DNA from: Calditrichota bacterium
GTDB lineage: Bacteria; Zhuqueibacterota; Zhuqueibacteria; Oleimicrobiales; Geothermoviventaceae
NCBI GenBank assembly: GCA_013152765.1
Contig: JAADFT010000154.1
Location: 1-5,836 of the forward strand
Direction: 5' to 3'
DNA length: 5,836 nucleotides
Part shown: piece after piece, positions 1 through 5,748 of the stretch
Numbering within the stretch: the stretch's first letter is position 1
Layout of the letters: every line of letters starts with the position of its first letter
Translations under genes and position numbers: made by a program
Notes under the pieces: generated by a model
What the model saw: the letters and a program-made list of their open reading frames with translations, nothing else
Databases searched by the model: none
Told to the model about the DNA's origin: nothing

Positions 1-883
1 CGTTTACAAAATCCTCGATCAGGGGAAGGTGCAGATTCGGGTGCGGTGGGTGGTGTTCAGTACGAGTGGCGCCGCCCTGTTGCAGCACCAGTGTGCCCTG
101 GTTCAGCGGGTCCACGCGAATGCTCCCCTCGCTTCCGAAAATCGTGAGAGTGTCCTGAGATTCCTCAGCCGCGTGGCTGGCCAGTACCAGTCCCTGGGCT
201 CCGCTCTCAAAATCGAGCACGGCAGTGGCTGTGTCTTCGACCTCGCGGTTCTTGAAGACCACGTTGCTCAGTGTACCGGATGTGCTCTCGACCGGGCCGA
301 GGAGGTGCATGAGCACCTCGATTCGGTGGCAGCCGAAGTCCATCATCGGGCCGCCGCCGGACTTGGCGCGTTCCAAAAGCCAGTGGCGGGGGTGCTCCTC
401 CGGCGGGTCAAAGCGTTCGAAGGCGCGTGCCTCGGCGTAAACGGGCGTGCCGATCGCTCCCTCTCTCAGCAGTTCTCGAATTCGGAGGATGACCGGGTAA
501 AGGTGGCGGTAGTAGGCCACGCCCAAAGTAACGTTGTTGAGTTCCGCAGCGGCCAGCATGGCGTCGCACTCGGCCACATTCATGGCCATCGGTTTTTCGC
601 ACAACACGTGTTTCCCGGCGCGCGCAGCTTCGATCGCCTGTTCGGCGTGCAGGAACACCGGCGTAGCGATGTACACGGCGTCAACCTCCGGGTCCGCGAC
701 CAAATCTCGCCAGTCGGCGTACCAGCGTTTGGCGCCGAACTTCCGGGCAAACGCTTCGGCCCGTTCGACCTGTGCGCGGCTCACGGCAACCAGCTCGGAA
801 TTTGGCAGGTCACGCAGCGCCGGTGCGACGCGTTTCTGCGCGATGTCTCCACAGCCGATCAAACCCCAGCGAAGTACGGACAT
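1..883 (-). CDS. Gfo/Idh/MocA family NAD(P)-dependent oxidoreductase (C-terminus cut by window edge)
   Basis: This is a predicted cytosolic dehydrogenase of the Gfo/Idh/MocA family, whose members oxidise or reduce sugars, inositols and related polyols with NAD(P). My translation of the reverse complement gives 294 residues with no stop before the edge. The N-terminal Rossmann fold has GLIGCGDIA at residues 7-15. The family EKP motif is at 96-98 (CEKPMA), with K97 the expected catalytic lysine. The central GGGPMMDFGCHR segment (177-188) matches the family DxGxH motif, giving D182 and H186 as likely catalytic residues. The family is usually about 330-360 aa, so perhaps 35-60 residues are missing. 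The ATG at 883 follows a strong GGAGAGGTGA ribosome-binding site that overlaps the end of the upstream epimerase gene; only 2 bp separate the stop and start, so translation is probably coupled. Family assignment is secure. The substrate cannot be read from sequence; the neighbouring epimerase suggests a sugar. Confidence 0.93.
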   Translation of the reverse strand, partial: MSVLRWGLIGCGDIAQKRVAPALRDLPNSELVAVSRAQVERAEAFARKFGAKRWYADWRDLVADPEVDAVYIATPVFLHAEQAIEAARAGKHVLCEKPMAMNVAECDAMLAAAELNNVTLGVAYYRHLYPVILRIRELLREGAIGTPVYAEARAFERFDPPEEHPRHWLLERAKSGGGPMMDFGCHRIEVLMHLLGPVESTSGTLSNVVFKNREVEDTATAVLDFESGAQGLVLASHAAEESQDTLTIFGSEGSIRVDPLNQGTLVLQQGGATRTEHHPPHPNLHLPLIEDFVN

Positions 884-885
884 GG

Positions 886-2220
886 TCACCTCTCCTCGTC
901 TTGTGTCTGAAGAAAATCGAGCAAACTCAACCCGGTGTGGTAGGCCGGGTCGGCGTCCGGTGTGGCCGGAATGCGGTCCACGGGATTGCCCTCTGCGTCA
1001 CGGGTCTGGAAGAGCCAGGAGTACGCTTTTGGATTCACCCAGCGCGTGAGAAGATCGTTGAGAAGGCGATCCTGGGCCTCAGCGATTTCCGGCGCTTTTG
1101 GCGAATCGGGCGCGAGGCGCAGCAGTAACGCGGCAGCGCGCAAAGCTTCGGGAACTGCCCACCAGGGAAGACTCGCCTCCAGCGCCTGGCGCGTGAGCAA
1201 ATCGACCGACGCGACGAGCCCTCCGGGTTTCGAGCGGTAACCGAGTTCGAAAATGTGCACAAAAAGCTCTGGCAGAAGCTCGGCTACCTGGCGGGCAGTC
1301 TCTTGCGACCTGTACGGGAGCGAGGGTGCTCTGCGCACGGTGAGCAGGATCTTGGCGCTGAGGCCCACGAATTCGAGCGCGTGCCCGGGGATGCAAACAA
1401 CCCGGCCCGAACGGACGAGAGGACGTCCGTCGGGAGCGAGGGTTTCCACAAAGTCGAGCGGTTGCAGCTCGGAGAACTGGCCGCGGTTGACGTGCCGTTC
1501 CACCAACCGCTCGATGAACTGCAACGCCTTGTTCAGCCACTGCACGTCGCCGCTCTCTCGGTAAGCCAGCTCCAGAGCGCCCAGGGCGATCATCCAGGGA
1601 CCCTCTTCCTGGGCAGACGACGTCCAGTCGCTCCGGTAGGGCGGATTCAGGGGTTGCTGGTTGCTCCGGAAACGGTTGGTTTCAATGTCGTCCAGAACCC
1701 GGGCGAGCAGAGCAAAGCCGTCCTTGCGGATTTGTTCCTGGCTGAGGAACCCGCCGGCTGCCAGCAGCCCCTTGGCGAAAAAGAGGTCTCCGTAAGTGCT
1801 TGCGGCCGGTGGCGGAGCGGGCTGGAACCTCCCGTTGTGGTCGATGGCCAGGGGTGTACCGTCCGGACGGAAAACAAACGGCAGACGTCGGCCCATTCGG
1901 TTGTGAACGGAGGTGAGCCATTCGACAAGCCCGGGCAGCAGGTTCTGGAGCTGGCCAAGCAGATTCTCACGTTGTGCCGCCTCTACGGAAGAAGAGGTGC
2001 TTCGAAGCCAGCGGCCGTGCTCGGCCAGGGCTTCGAGGGCGCGAGCCTGGATCCAGCCGTAGACAGCGTTTCGTCCGCGGATGGGGTCGGTGTCGGGGAA
2101 GTCGCGTCCGTCCAGAGTGCTGAATTTGGTGTCCACGAAGCCGTACGCTGGGTCCCGCGCCAGCCTGGAGAGGATGACCTCGAGGTGAGTGAGGAGGAGC
2201 GGTTTGAGTTGTTCCTGCAT
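886..2220 (-). CDS. AGE family sugar epimerase/isomerase-like protein (N-acylglucosamine 2-epimerase superfamily)
   Basis: This 444-aa protein looks like a cytosolic (alpha/alpha)6-barrel protein of the AGE superfamily, which includes N-acylglucosamine 2-epimerase, cellobiose 2-epimerase and mannose isomerase. Visible family features are GRNAVYGWIQARALEAL (49-65), the PGHALEF segment (278-284) with H280 and E283, WWAVPEAL (353-360), and a C-terminal PAYHTG (425-430) with H428. H280 and H428 sit where AGE enzymes have their two catalytic histidines. The length is close to the family norm of about 390-430. An in-frame GTG at 2271 would add 17 residues with no family character (rich in Gly, Ser and Phe). 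I chose the ATG at 2220 because it has an AGGA site 7 nt upstream and MQEQLKPLLL begins a plausible first helix. The gene ends 2 bp before the Gfo/Idh/MocA gene, forming a pair typical of sugar catabolism. Whether it epimerises, isomerises or has another activity is unknown; the family is confident, the substrate is not. Confidence 0.85.
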   Translation of the reverse strand: MQEQLKPLLLTHLEVILSRLARDPAYGFVDTKFSTLDGRDFPDTDPIRGRNAVYGWIQARALEALAEHGRWLRSTSSSVEAAQRENLLGQLQNLLPGLVEWLTSVHNRMGRRLPFVFRPDGTPLAIDHNGRFQPAPPPAASTYGDLFFAKGLLAAGGFLSQEQIRKDGFALLARVLDDIETNRFRSNQQPLNPPYRSDWTSSAQEEGPWMIALGALELAYRESGDVQWLNKALQFIERLVERHVNRGQFSELQPLDFVETLAPDGRPLVRSGRVVCIPGHALEFVGLSAKILLTVRRAPSLPYRSQETARQVAELLPELFVHIFELGYRSKPGGLVASVDLLTRQALEASLPWWAVPEALRAAALLLRLAPDSPKAPEIAEAQDRLLNDLLTRWVNPKAYSWLFQTRDAEGNPVDRIPATPDADPAYHTGLSLLDFLQTQDEER

Positions 2221-2227
2221 TCCAGAA

Positions 2228-2232
2228 TCCTG
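2228..2232 (-). promoter_or_regulatory. Ribosome-binding site deciding the epimerase start
   Basis: On the minus strand CAGGA lies 7 nt upstream of the ATG at 2220. This supports the 444-aa start over the in-frame GTG at 2271. Confidence 0.6.
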
Positions 2233-2313
2233 AAAAGAAAAGCAGTGGCCCGGAGAACCTCGATTAACCACCGCAGAGTGAACTAAGGCGTGGCCCTTGC
2301 CTGACGGAGCCCG

Positions 2314-2324
2314 AGCGAAACGCT
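2314..2324. promoter_or_regulatory. Small palindrome AGCGAAACGCT, possible operator
   Basis: AGCG-AAA-CGCT is a 4-3-4 inverted repeat about 95 bp upstream of the epimerase ATG. It contains CGAAACGC, an 8-mer also present on the minus strand inside the 12-bp elements at 2410-2421 and 5633-5644. The pattern is loosely like operators of LacI-type regulators, but no regulator gene is in the window. This is a speculative call. Confidence 0.25.
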
Positions 2325-2357
2325 TGCCGGCCGACTCAACAGTTGCGGGGCGGTTTG

Positions 2358-2387
2358 AGCCTTCTTGGCCGAGCTGCTCGGCAGGCT
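2358..2387 (-). terminator. Hairpin in the phd-epimerase intergenic region, possible weak terminator
   Basis: GCCGAG-CTG-CTCGGC is a perfect 6-bp stem with a 3-nt loop (2368-2382). It is extended by an outer AGCCT/AGGCT pairing (2358-2362 with 2383-2387), interrupted by a 5-nt bulge. It sits about 40 nt beyond the stop of the antitoxin-like gene and 138 nt before the epimerase ATG. There is no U-run on the minus-strand side, so it is not a canonical intrinsic terminator. It may instead be an mRNA leader structure or processing site. Confidence 0.35.
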
Positions 2388-2409
2388 TGAGTAACAGAAA
2401 AGATGAGCG

Positions 2410-2421
2410 GCGTTTCGGCGT
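2410..2421. repeat. 12-bp element GCGTTTCGGCGT, copy 1 (upstream of epimerase operon)
   Basis: This 12-mer recurs exactly, in the same orientation, at 5633-5644 upstream of the flavoprotein gene. Both copies are intergenic. On the minus strand, similarity continues past the core as ACGCCGAAACGC followed by CGCTC here and GCTC in copy 2, a one-base indel. It lies about 190 bp upstream of the epimerase ATG. It may be a shared regulatory site or a chance match in GC-rich DNA. Confidence 0.35.
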
Positions 2422-2428
2422 AAGAGAC

Positions 2429-2656
2429 TTAGCTGTCTCTTTCTCTCCCCTCGCGGATGGCTTGCAAAATCTCCTCGAGAGTCAAATCGGTTTCGACACC
2501 GTCCACGTCGAGAGGGGATCGCTTTAGGGGTCTTTCAACTTTAAGCAAAAAGAGTTTGCCATCTGGTCGCCGAATCCGGACGGCTCCCTCCTTTTCCGCC
2601 TCGTCGAACAGTTCGGCTGGGCGGGCGAGTGCTTCCTCAAATGTAAATTCTTTCAC
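2429..2656 (-). CDS. Phd/YefM-type antitoxin-like protein, no toxin partner seen
   Basis: This 75-aa protein resembles the small prevent-host-death family of type II antitoxins. These repress their own promoter through the N-terminal half and bind a toxin, often VapC/PIN or Doc/RelE-like, through a C-terminal helix. The pattern fits: an N-terminal strand and helix (MKEFTFEEALARPAELFDEA), a VRIRRPDGKLFLLKV beta-hairpin (26-40), a SPLDVDG linker (47-53) and an amphipathic LTLEEILQAIREGRE helix (58-72). The reading frame is open far upstream, but it contains no ATG, GTG or TTG between the end of the SDR gene and the GTG at 2656. That GTG gives the normal family N-terminus and has GGGG 5 nt upstream. 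The gene lies 92 bp after the SDR stop, and the following 208 bp show no toxin gene. It may be an orphan, or a regulator recruited to the operon. Family call is by recall of similarity, without alignment. Confidence 0.72.
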   Translation of the reverse strand: MKEFTFEEALARPAELFDEAEKEGAVRIRRPDGKLFLLKVERPLKRSPLDVDGVETDLTLEEILQAIREGRERDS

Positions 2657-2730
2657 CGGAACCCCGTTTTGGAAAATGTGTACCTGGCGTGACGCGGTTT
2701 GGCTTGCGTTTCCCTCAACTCGCCGCTCAT
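2653..2730 (-). other. Possible 25-codon leader ORF overlapping the antitoxin start
   Basis: An ATG at 2730 opens a 25-residue frame (MSGELRETQA...) ending in a TGA that overlaps the antitoxin GTG start as GTGA. A weak GGGA lies 9 nt before the ATG. The overlap could allow termination-reinitiation coupling, but the peptide has no recognisable similarity and such short frames are common by chance. Confidence 0.2.
2662..2665 (-). promoter_or_regulatory. Putative ribosome-binding site for the GTG-initiated antitoxin gene
   Basis: GGGG lies 5 nt upstream of the GTG at 2656. It is a weak site, but it is the only one near the only usable in-frame start codon. Confidence 0.35.
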
Positions 2731-2748
2731 TTACAAGGTTCCCAACGT

Positions 2749-3540
2749 CTACAGCCTCGGAATGTTCATCCCTCCGCTCACCTCCAGGATGGCGCCGGTC
2801 GAGTAGTCGAACTGGCCAGAAACGAGGCCCGCTACGGCTTTGCCCACGTCTTCGGGAAGTCCCCACCGACGCTGCGGCACGAGCCCCTCGGCGATTAACT
2901 TGTCGTACTTTTCCTTCACGACGGCCGTCATGTCGGTCTGAATGATGCCCGGACGAATTTCGTACACGTTGATTCGGTGTGCGGCCAGGCGGTCCGCGTA
3001 CGTACGAGCAATCATGCTGAGAGCGGCTTTGGACGCGCAGTACTCGGCGCGCGAAGGCGAGGACACGTAGGCCGAAATCGAAGTGATGAACACGATGTAC
3101 TGCCGGATCTCAGGATTTTGCTCGGCTCTTGCCACCATGTGGCGGGCCACTTTTTGCGTGAGGAAGAAAGCCCCGCGCGTGTTGATCGCCATCACGCGGT
3201 CGTAGCTCTCCGGCGTTGTTTCCAGAATGTCCAGGCGGACCTTGGGAGCTACACCGGCGTTGTTCACCAGAACGTCGAGGTGTCCCACTTCGTCCAGGAT
3301 GCGCTGCAACAGCGCCTCGTGCGTGTCTACGGCGGCCACGTCCGCCTGGATGGGCACGAACTTTCTTCCCAGCTCCTCCACGCGATCCTTGACCTCGAAG
3401 AGACCCTTGGTGTGATTCTGCGGGTCGAACACGACGTCCAGGCCAACGATGTCGTGCCCCTGGCGGGCCAGTTCCAGCACAATCCCGCGGCCGATGCCCT
3501 GGCCAGCTCCGGTTACCAGTGCTACCCGTGTCTCGCTCAT
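2749..3540 (-). CDS. SDR family NAD(P)-dependent dehydrogenase (annotated in relatives as 3-ketoacyl-ACP reductase-like)
   Basis: This 263-aa protein is a classical short-chain dehydrogenase/reductase, a soluble enzyme that interconverts alcohols and ketones with NAD(P)H. The cofactor motif TGAGQGIG is at residues 10-17. D35 at the end of the second strand favours NAD(H) over NADP(H). NNAG is at 93-96, and the catalytic tetrad can be placed as N120, S154, Y167 and K171 (YCASK), followed by RPGIIQTDMT (196-205). Compared with FabG there is a short insertion (about 138-147, AEQNPEIRQY) before the active-site serine strand. The ATG at 3540 has a GAGGTGA site made partly from the stop region of the flavoprotein gene, with only 4 bp between the two genes, so the pair is almost certainly one transcript. 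FabG-like similarity does not imply fatty acid synthesis; the context favours oxidation of a sugar or sugar-derived polyol. Confidence 0.93.
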   Translation of the reverse strand: MSETRVALVTGAGQGIGRGIVLELARQGHDIVGLDVVFDPQNHTKGLFEVKDRVEELGRKFVPIQADVAAVDTHEALLQRILDEVGHLDVLVNNAGVAPKVRLDILETTPESYDRVMAINTRGAFFLTQKVARHMVARAEQNPEIRQYIVFITSISAYVSSPSRAEYCASKAALSMIARTYADRLAAHRINVYEIRPGIIQTDMTAVVKEKYDKLIAEGLVPQRRWGLPEDVGKAVAGLVSGQFDYSTGAILEVSGGMNIPRL

Positions 3541-3544
3541 GGGC

Positions 3545-3551
3545 TCACCTC
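3545..3551 (-). promoter_or_regulatory. Ribosome-binding site overlapping the flavoprotein stop codon
   Basis: GAGGTGA includes the flavoprotein TGA stop and lies 4 nt before the SDR ATG. This is a typical arrangement for translational coupling. Confidence 0.6.
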
Positions 3552-5554
3552 ACGATTCGGTCACGCATGTAGTCGTTCCACACGTTTTCAAACCACGTGT
3601 CCTCTTTCGGGATGGGCCGGATGTCAACCCAGGTTTTCTCCACGTCCGCGTCTCCTTTGAGGCGCACCTCGAGGATCTTCTGGCTGACGAAATCCTCTGG
3701 CCGAACCAGTGTAAAGCGCCACTCGTCGCCCAACTCGTCGGTGGGCTTTTCGCCGTGCGGGTCGAGAACCAGGTACGACCCCCGACTCTTGCCTCCTCGT
3801 TCCAGGTACTCCTGAATCGCCTCCAGGTAGACGCAGTGGGTCAGGCACAGGTCTCGATTCTTGAAAGCAGCGGGAAGATGCTCGGGGCGTGCCACGCGTA
3901 GTTCGCGCTGCATGCGTTGCCACAACGCCCAGGCGTCCCGAACGGCCTCGCCGATTCGGGCTGGGTCCCGAATCACCGCTCCGGCGGAGGACATTCGTTC
4001 CTGAAGCTCCGCCCGCAGCCGCCCCACGGCTGCGTCGCCCTCCGCAGATTCGTCGAGCATGTCCTCAGCCAGGCGGAGCTTGGCTGCCACCTGCTCGTGC
4101 ACAAGGTCGGCGAACTGCCCCGCAGGTGGCGGAGCTGAGGCGTAGCGTTTGGCGATGAACAGCGCCGCCCGTGCACCACCAACCTGGCCTGCGTTCAGGG
4201 AGGCGCCTCCGGGGCGGTAGACGCCGTGCGTGCCCGCCACCTCACCAACCGCGAACAGGTGCTTCACGCTGGTTTCCCACCAGATGTTAACCCGCAGCCC
4301 CCCGTTGTTGTGCTGGGCGCACACCGCAATTTCCAGCGGCTCACGAGTGATGTCGATGCCGTGGTCCTTGTACAGGTCGATGGCCGGCTGGTTCATCTTG
4401 GCCAGCCGTTCGATCGGGGTGCCGAAAAGCGCACCGGACTTTTCCAGGTATTCGTAGGCTTCTTTTTCGAGCAGGTCGAAGGAGAAGTCCTCCAGCTTGC
4501 CCGCGCCGCTCGGATTTCGGCGGAAGTCGAGGAAAACGCGTCGACCCTTCACTACCGTTTCCTGGTAGACCAGGATGTCGATGAGCGACGACCCGTAGTT
4601 GCGCACCTTGCGCGGGTCGAAAGGCCACTGGTAGCCCTTCAGGAAAATCGCTGTAGCCAGCTTGCTCATGCTGGGGAAGTAGTCGTTGAGGAATTCGCGC
4701 TCGTCGCTACCGTCCTGGGCGGTGGAAATGTAGCGCGGAATGACCTGCTGGTACGTTCCCGACACGTTCCAGCGAAACTTGATCGAGGCGAGCCCGTACT
4801 GGGATTCCGTGAGGTTGTTCCCCACGGCACCAATTTCCAGGGCCAGGCCCGTGGAGCCCGTCTGGCTCTCGGGGTAGACGGAGGTTTTGTAGATGGCCGC
4901 TGGACCGCCCGTGCCGAGAATCACGTTGGTGGCGTTGAAGAGCACGAAACCACGCGTGGGTGAATCCAGATTGTGCTTGTCCAGCGCGACCGCTCCCACG
5001 ACGCGGGTTTCGCCGTCCTGTTCGTCGGTGAGCAAGGCGATCACGTCGTGGGCGTCGAAAATCGGGACGTTGTGCTTCTGGACCTCTGCTGCCAGGCGCT
5101 CGAACATGAAATGCGAGGTGCGCGGTCCAGCTGAGGTGGCACGCTGCCGGGGATCGTGGTCCGTCTTGTAACCGACGTAGCCGCCGTAGCGATCGTGAGG
5201 GAACGGCACGCCCAGGCTCACCAGGTTGAAAAAGGCCTGGGCCGAGCCCTGCGCTTCGCACAGAGCCAGATCGCCGTGCATGCAGCCCCCGGCGAAGAGG
5301 TCGCGCGCCATCTGGTAGGGGGAGTCCGGAACGTCTCCCGCGAGGGAAAGCTTGTAGTACGTCTGCTTGTCAGAACCTGCGTTGTTGCTGGTCCCGCCTC
5401 CCCACTGCTCCGTGACGATGGCAAAGTCGGTTACGCCCTGGCGCAGCAGGTTTACAGCCGCGCCAAGGGCAGCCGCACCGCTTCCGACGATCAGCGTGTT
5501 CACCGTGTAAACGGGCAAGGACGTCTCGCCAATTTGCACGTGAGATTTTTCCAT
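3545..5554 (-). CDS. FAD-binding protein of the fumarate reductase/succinate dehydrogenase flavoprotein superfamily
   Basis: This 669-aa soluble flavoprotein has the FAD fold of FrdA/SdhA-type enzymes: GSGAAALGAA (25-34), GTSNNAGSDKQ (54-64) at the second FAD-contact segment, ATNVILGTGG (208-217), TGSTGLALEIGA (232-243), HNNGGLRVN (415-423), LFAVGEVAGTHG (433-444) and RPGGASLNAGQVGG (447-460). A C-terminal helical region contains EYLERGGKSRGSY (582-594), like the RxESRG segment of FrdA. H415 and R447 match the substrate-binding His and Arg of fumarate reductases. The usual QxHPT motif is replaced by SQYGLAS (251-257), so one substrate histidine is absent. The SHT-type segment that carries the covalent FAD histidine is also missing, so FAD is probably non-covalent. 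There is no signal peptide and no adjacent iron-sulfur or membrane subunit. The ATG at 5554 has GAGGA 7 nt upstream. It is probably an alpha/beta-desaturating or enone-reducing enzyme, or a related dehydrogenase, on an unknown substrate; the superfamily call is strong. Confidence 0.9.
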   Translation of the reverse strand: MEKSHVQIGETSLPVYTVNTLIVGSGAAALGAAVNLLRQGVTDFAIVTEQWGGGTSNNAGSDKQTYYKLSLAGDVPDSPYQMARDLFAGGCMHGDLALCEAQGSAQAFFNLVSLGVPFPHDRYGGYVGYKTDHDPRQRATSAGPRTSHFMFERLAAEVQKHNVPIFDAHDVIALLTDEQDGETRVVGAVALDKHNLDSPTRGFVLFNATNVILGTGGPAAIYKTSVYPESQTGSTGLALEIGAVGNNLTESQYGLASIKFRWNVSGTYQQVIPRYISTAQDGSDEREFLNDYFPSMSKLATAIFLKGYQWPFDPRKVRNYGSSLIDILVYQETVVKGRRVFLDFRRNPSGAGKLEDFSFDLLEKEAYEYLEKSGALFGTPIERLAKMNQPAIDLYKDHGIDITREPLEIAVCAQHNNGGLRVNIWWETSVKHLFAVGEVAGTHGVYRPGGASLNAGQVGGARAALFIAKRYASAPPPAGQFADLVHEQVAAKLRLAEDMLDESAEGDAAVGRLRAELQERMSSAGAVIRDPARIGEAVRDAWALWQRMQRELRVARPEHLPAAFKNRDLCLTHCVYLEAIQEYLERGGKSRGSYLVLDPHGEKPTDELGDEWRFTLVRPEDFVSQKILEVRLKGDADVEKTWVDIRPIPKEDTWFENVWNDYMRDRIVR

Positions 5555-5561
5555 TTGCCAG

Positions 5562-5566
5562 TCCTC
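5562..5566 (-). promoter_or_regulatory. Ribosome-binding site of the flavoprotein gene
   Basis: GAGGA on the minus strand lies 7 nt upstream of the ATG at 5554, confirming that start. Confidence 0.65.
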
Positions 5567-5597
5567 AACCTTGGGTCCGTTGATTTCCGTGCTGCGC

Positions 5598-5611
5598 AGG
5601 GCCGTAGCCCT
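5598..5611. repeat. Inverted repeat AGGGC-CGTA-GCCCT in the flavoprotein leader
   Basis: A 5-bp stem with a 4-nt loop lies about 44 bp upstream of the flavoprotein ATG. There is no U-run. It could be a small leader hairpin or a chance match. Confidence 0.25.
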
Positions 5612-5632
5612 CAGAGCCAGTGAGAAAGGAGC

Positions 5633-5644
5633 GCGTTTCGGCGT
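5633..5644. repeat. 12-bp element GCGTTTCGGCGT, copy 2 (upstream of flavoprotein operon)
   Basis: Exact copy, in the same orientation, of the sequence at 2410-2421. It lies about 79 bp upstream of the flavoprotein ATG and directly abuts the inverted repeat at 5645-5658. Placement in front of both coupled gene pairs suggests a common regulator, although no regulator gene is present. Confidence 0.35.
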
Positions 5645-5658
5645 CGAGTTGTTACTCG
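5645..5658. promoter_or_regulatory. Inverted repeat CGAGT-TGTT-ACTCG, possible operator
   Basis: A perfect 5-bp inverted repeat with a 4-nt spacer, immediately next to the 12-bp element. The half GAGTAACA also occurs at 2389-2396 near copy 1, in a different relative orientation and spacing. No clear -35/-10 pair was found nearby. Confidence 0.25.
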
Positions 5659-5670
5659 TCCCGTTCTTTC

Positions 5671-5685
5671 CTTGCGAAACTCAAG
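5671..5685. promoter_or_regulatory. Imperfect palindrome CTTGCGAAACTCAAG, possible operator
   Basis: CTTG and CAAG arms flank CGAAACT. The centre shares CGAAAC with the 12-bp elements (minus strand) and with the palindrome at 2314-2324. It lies about 117 bp upstream of the flavoprotein ATG. Speculative. Confidence 0.2.
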
Positions 5686-5727
5686 TCCGGTTCCAGCAGA
5701 CCAGTTCTCGGAAGAGCGGGGCAGACG

Positions 5728-5740
5728 GGGCGCGTCGCCC
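5728..5740 (-). terminator. GC-rich hairpin just after the GltD-like gene, weak terminator candidate
   Basis: GGGCG-CGT-CGCCC forms a 5-bp GC stem with a 3-nt loop starting 9 nt beyond the stop of the upstream gene. No U-run follows on the minus strand, so intrinsic termination is doubtful and read-through into the flavoprotein gene remains possible. Confidence 0.25.
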
Positions 5741-5748
5741 GAGTCGCG

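Noticed and set aside
29..910. Plus-strand open frame of 293 codons near the window start
   Set aside because: The minus strand here encodes a Gfo/Idh/MocA protein with the EKP and DxGxH motifs; the plus frame is its shadow.
2221..2271. Longer epimerase start at the in-frame GTG 2271
   Set aside because: The extra 17 residues lack family character, and the ATG at 2220 has a well-spaced AGGA site.
1255..2286. Long plus-strand open frame of 343 codons
   Set aside because: It is antisense to the AGE-family gene, has no recognisable motif, and reflects GC-rich codon structure of the opposite strand.
2221..2428. Possible toxin (PIN/Doc/RelE) remnant after the antitoxin gene
   Set aside because: I translated two of the three minus-strand frames: one hits a stop after about 30 codons, and the other runs open into the epimerase frame with no start of its own and no toxin motif.
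2657..2866. Extension of the antitoxin-like frame upstream into the SDR gene
   Set aside because: The frame is open but has no start codon between the SDR stop and the GTG at 2656; the part inside the SDR gene is shadow sequence.
4226..4963. Plus-strand open frame of 245 codons
   Set aside because: It lies entirely antisense to the flavoprotein gene, whose motifs are unmistakable in the minus frame.
5555..5748. Sigma70-type promoter for the flavoprotein operon
   Set aside because: TTGAGT-like hexamers occur on the minus strand but without a properly spaced TATAAT-like partner, so no promoter is called.
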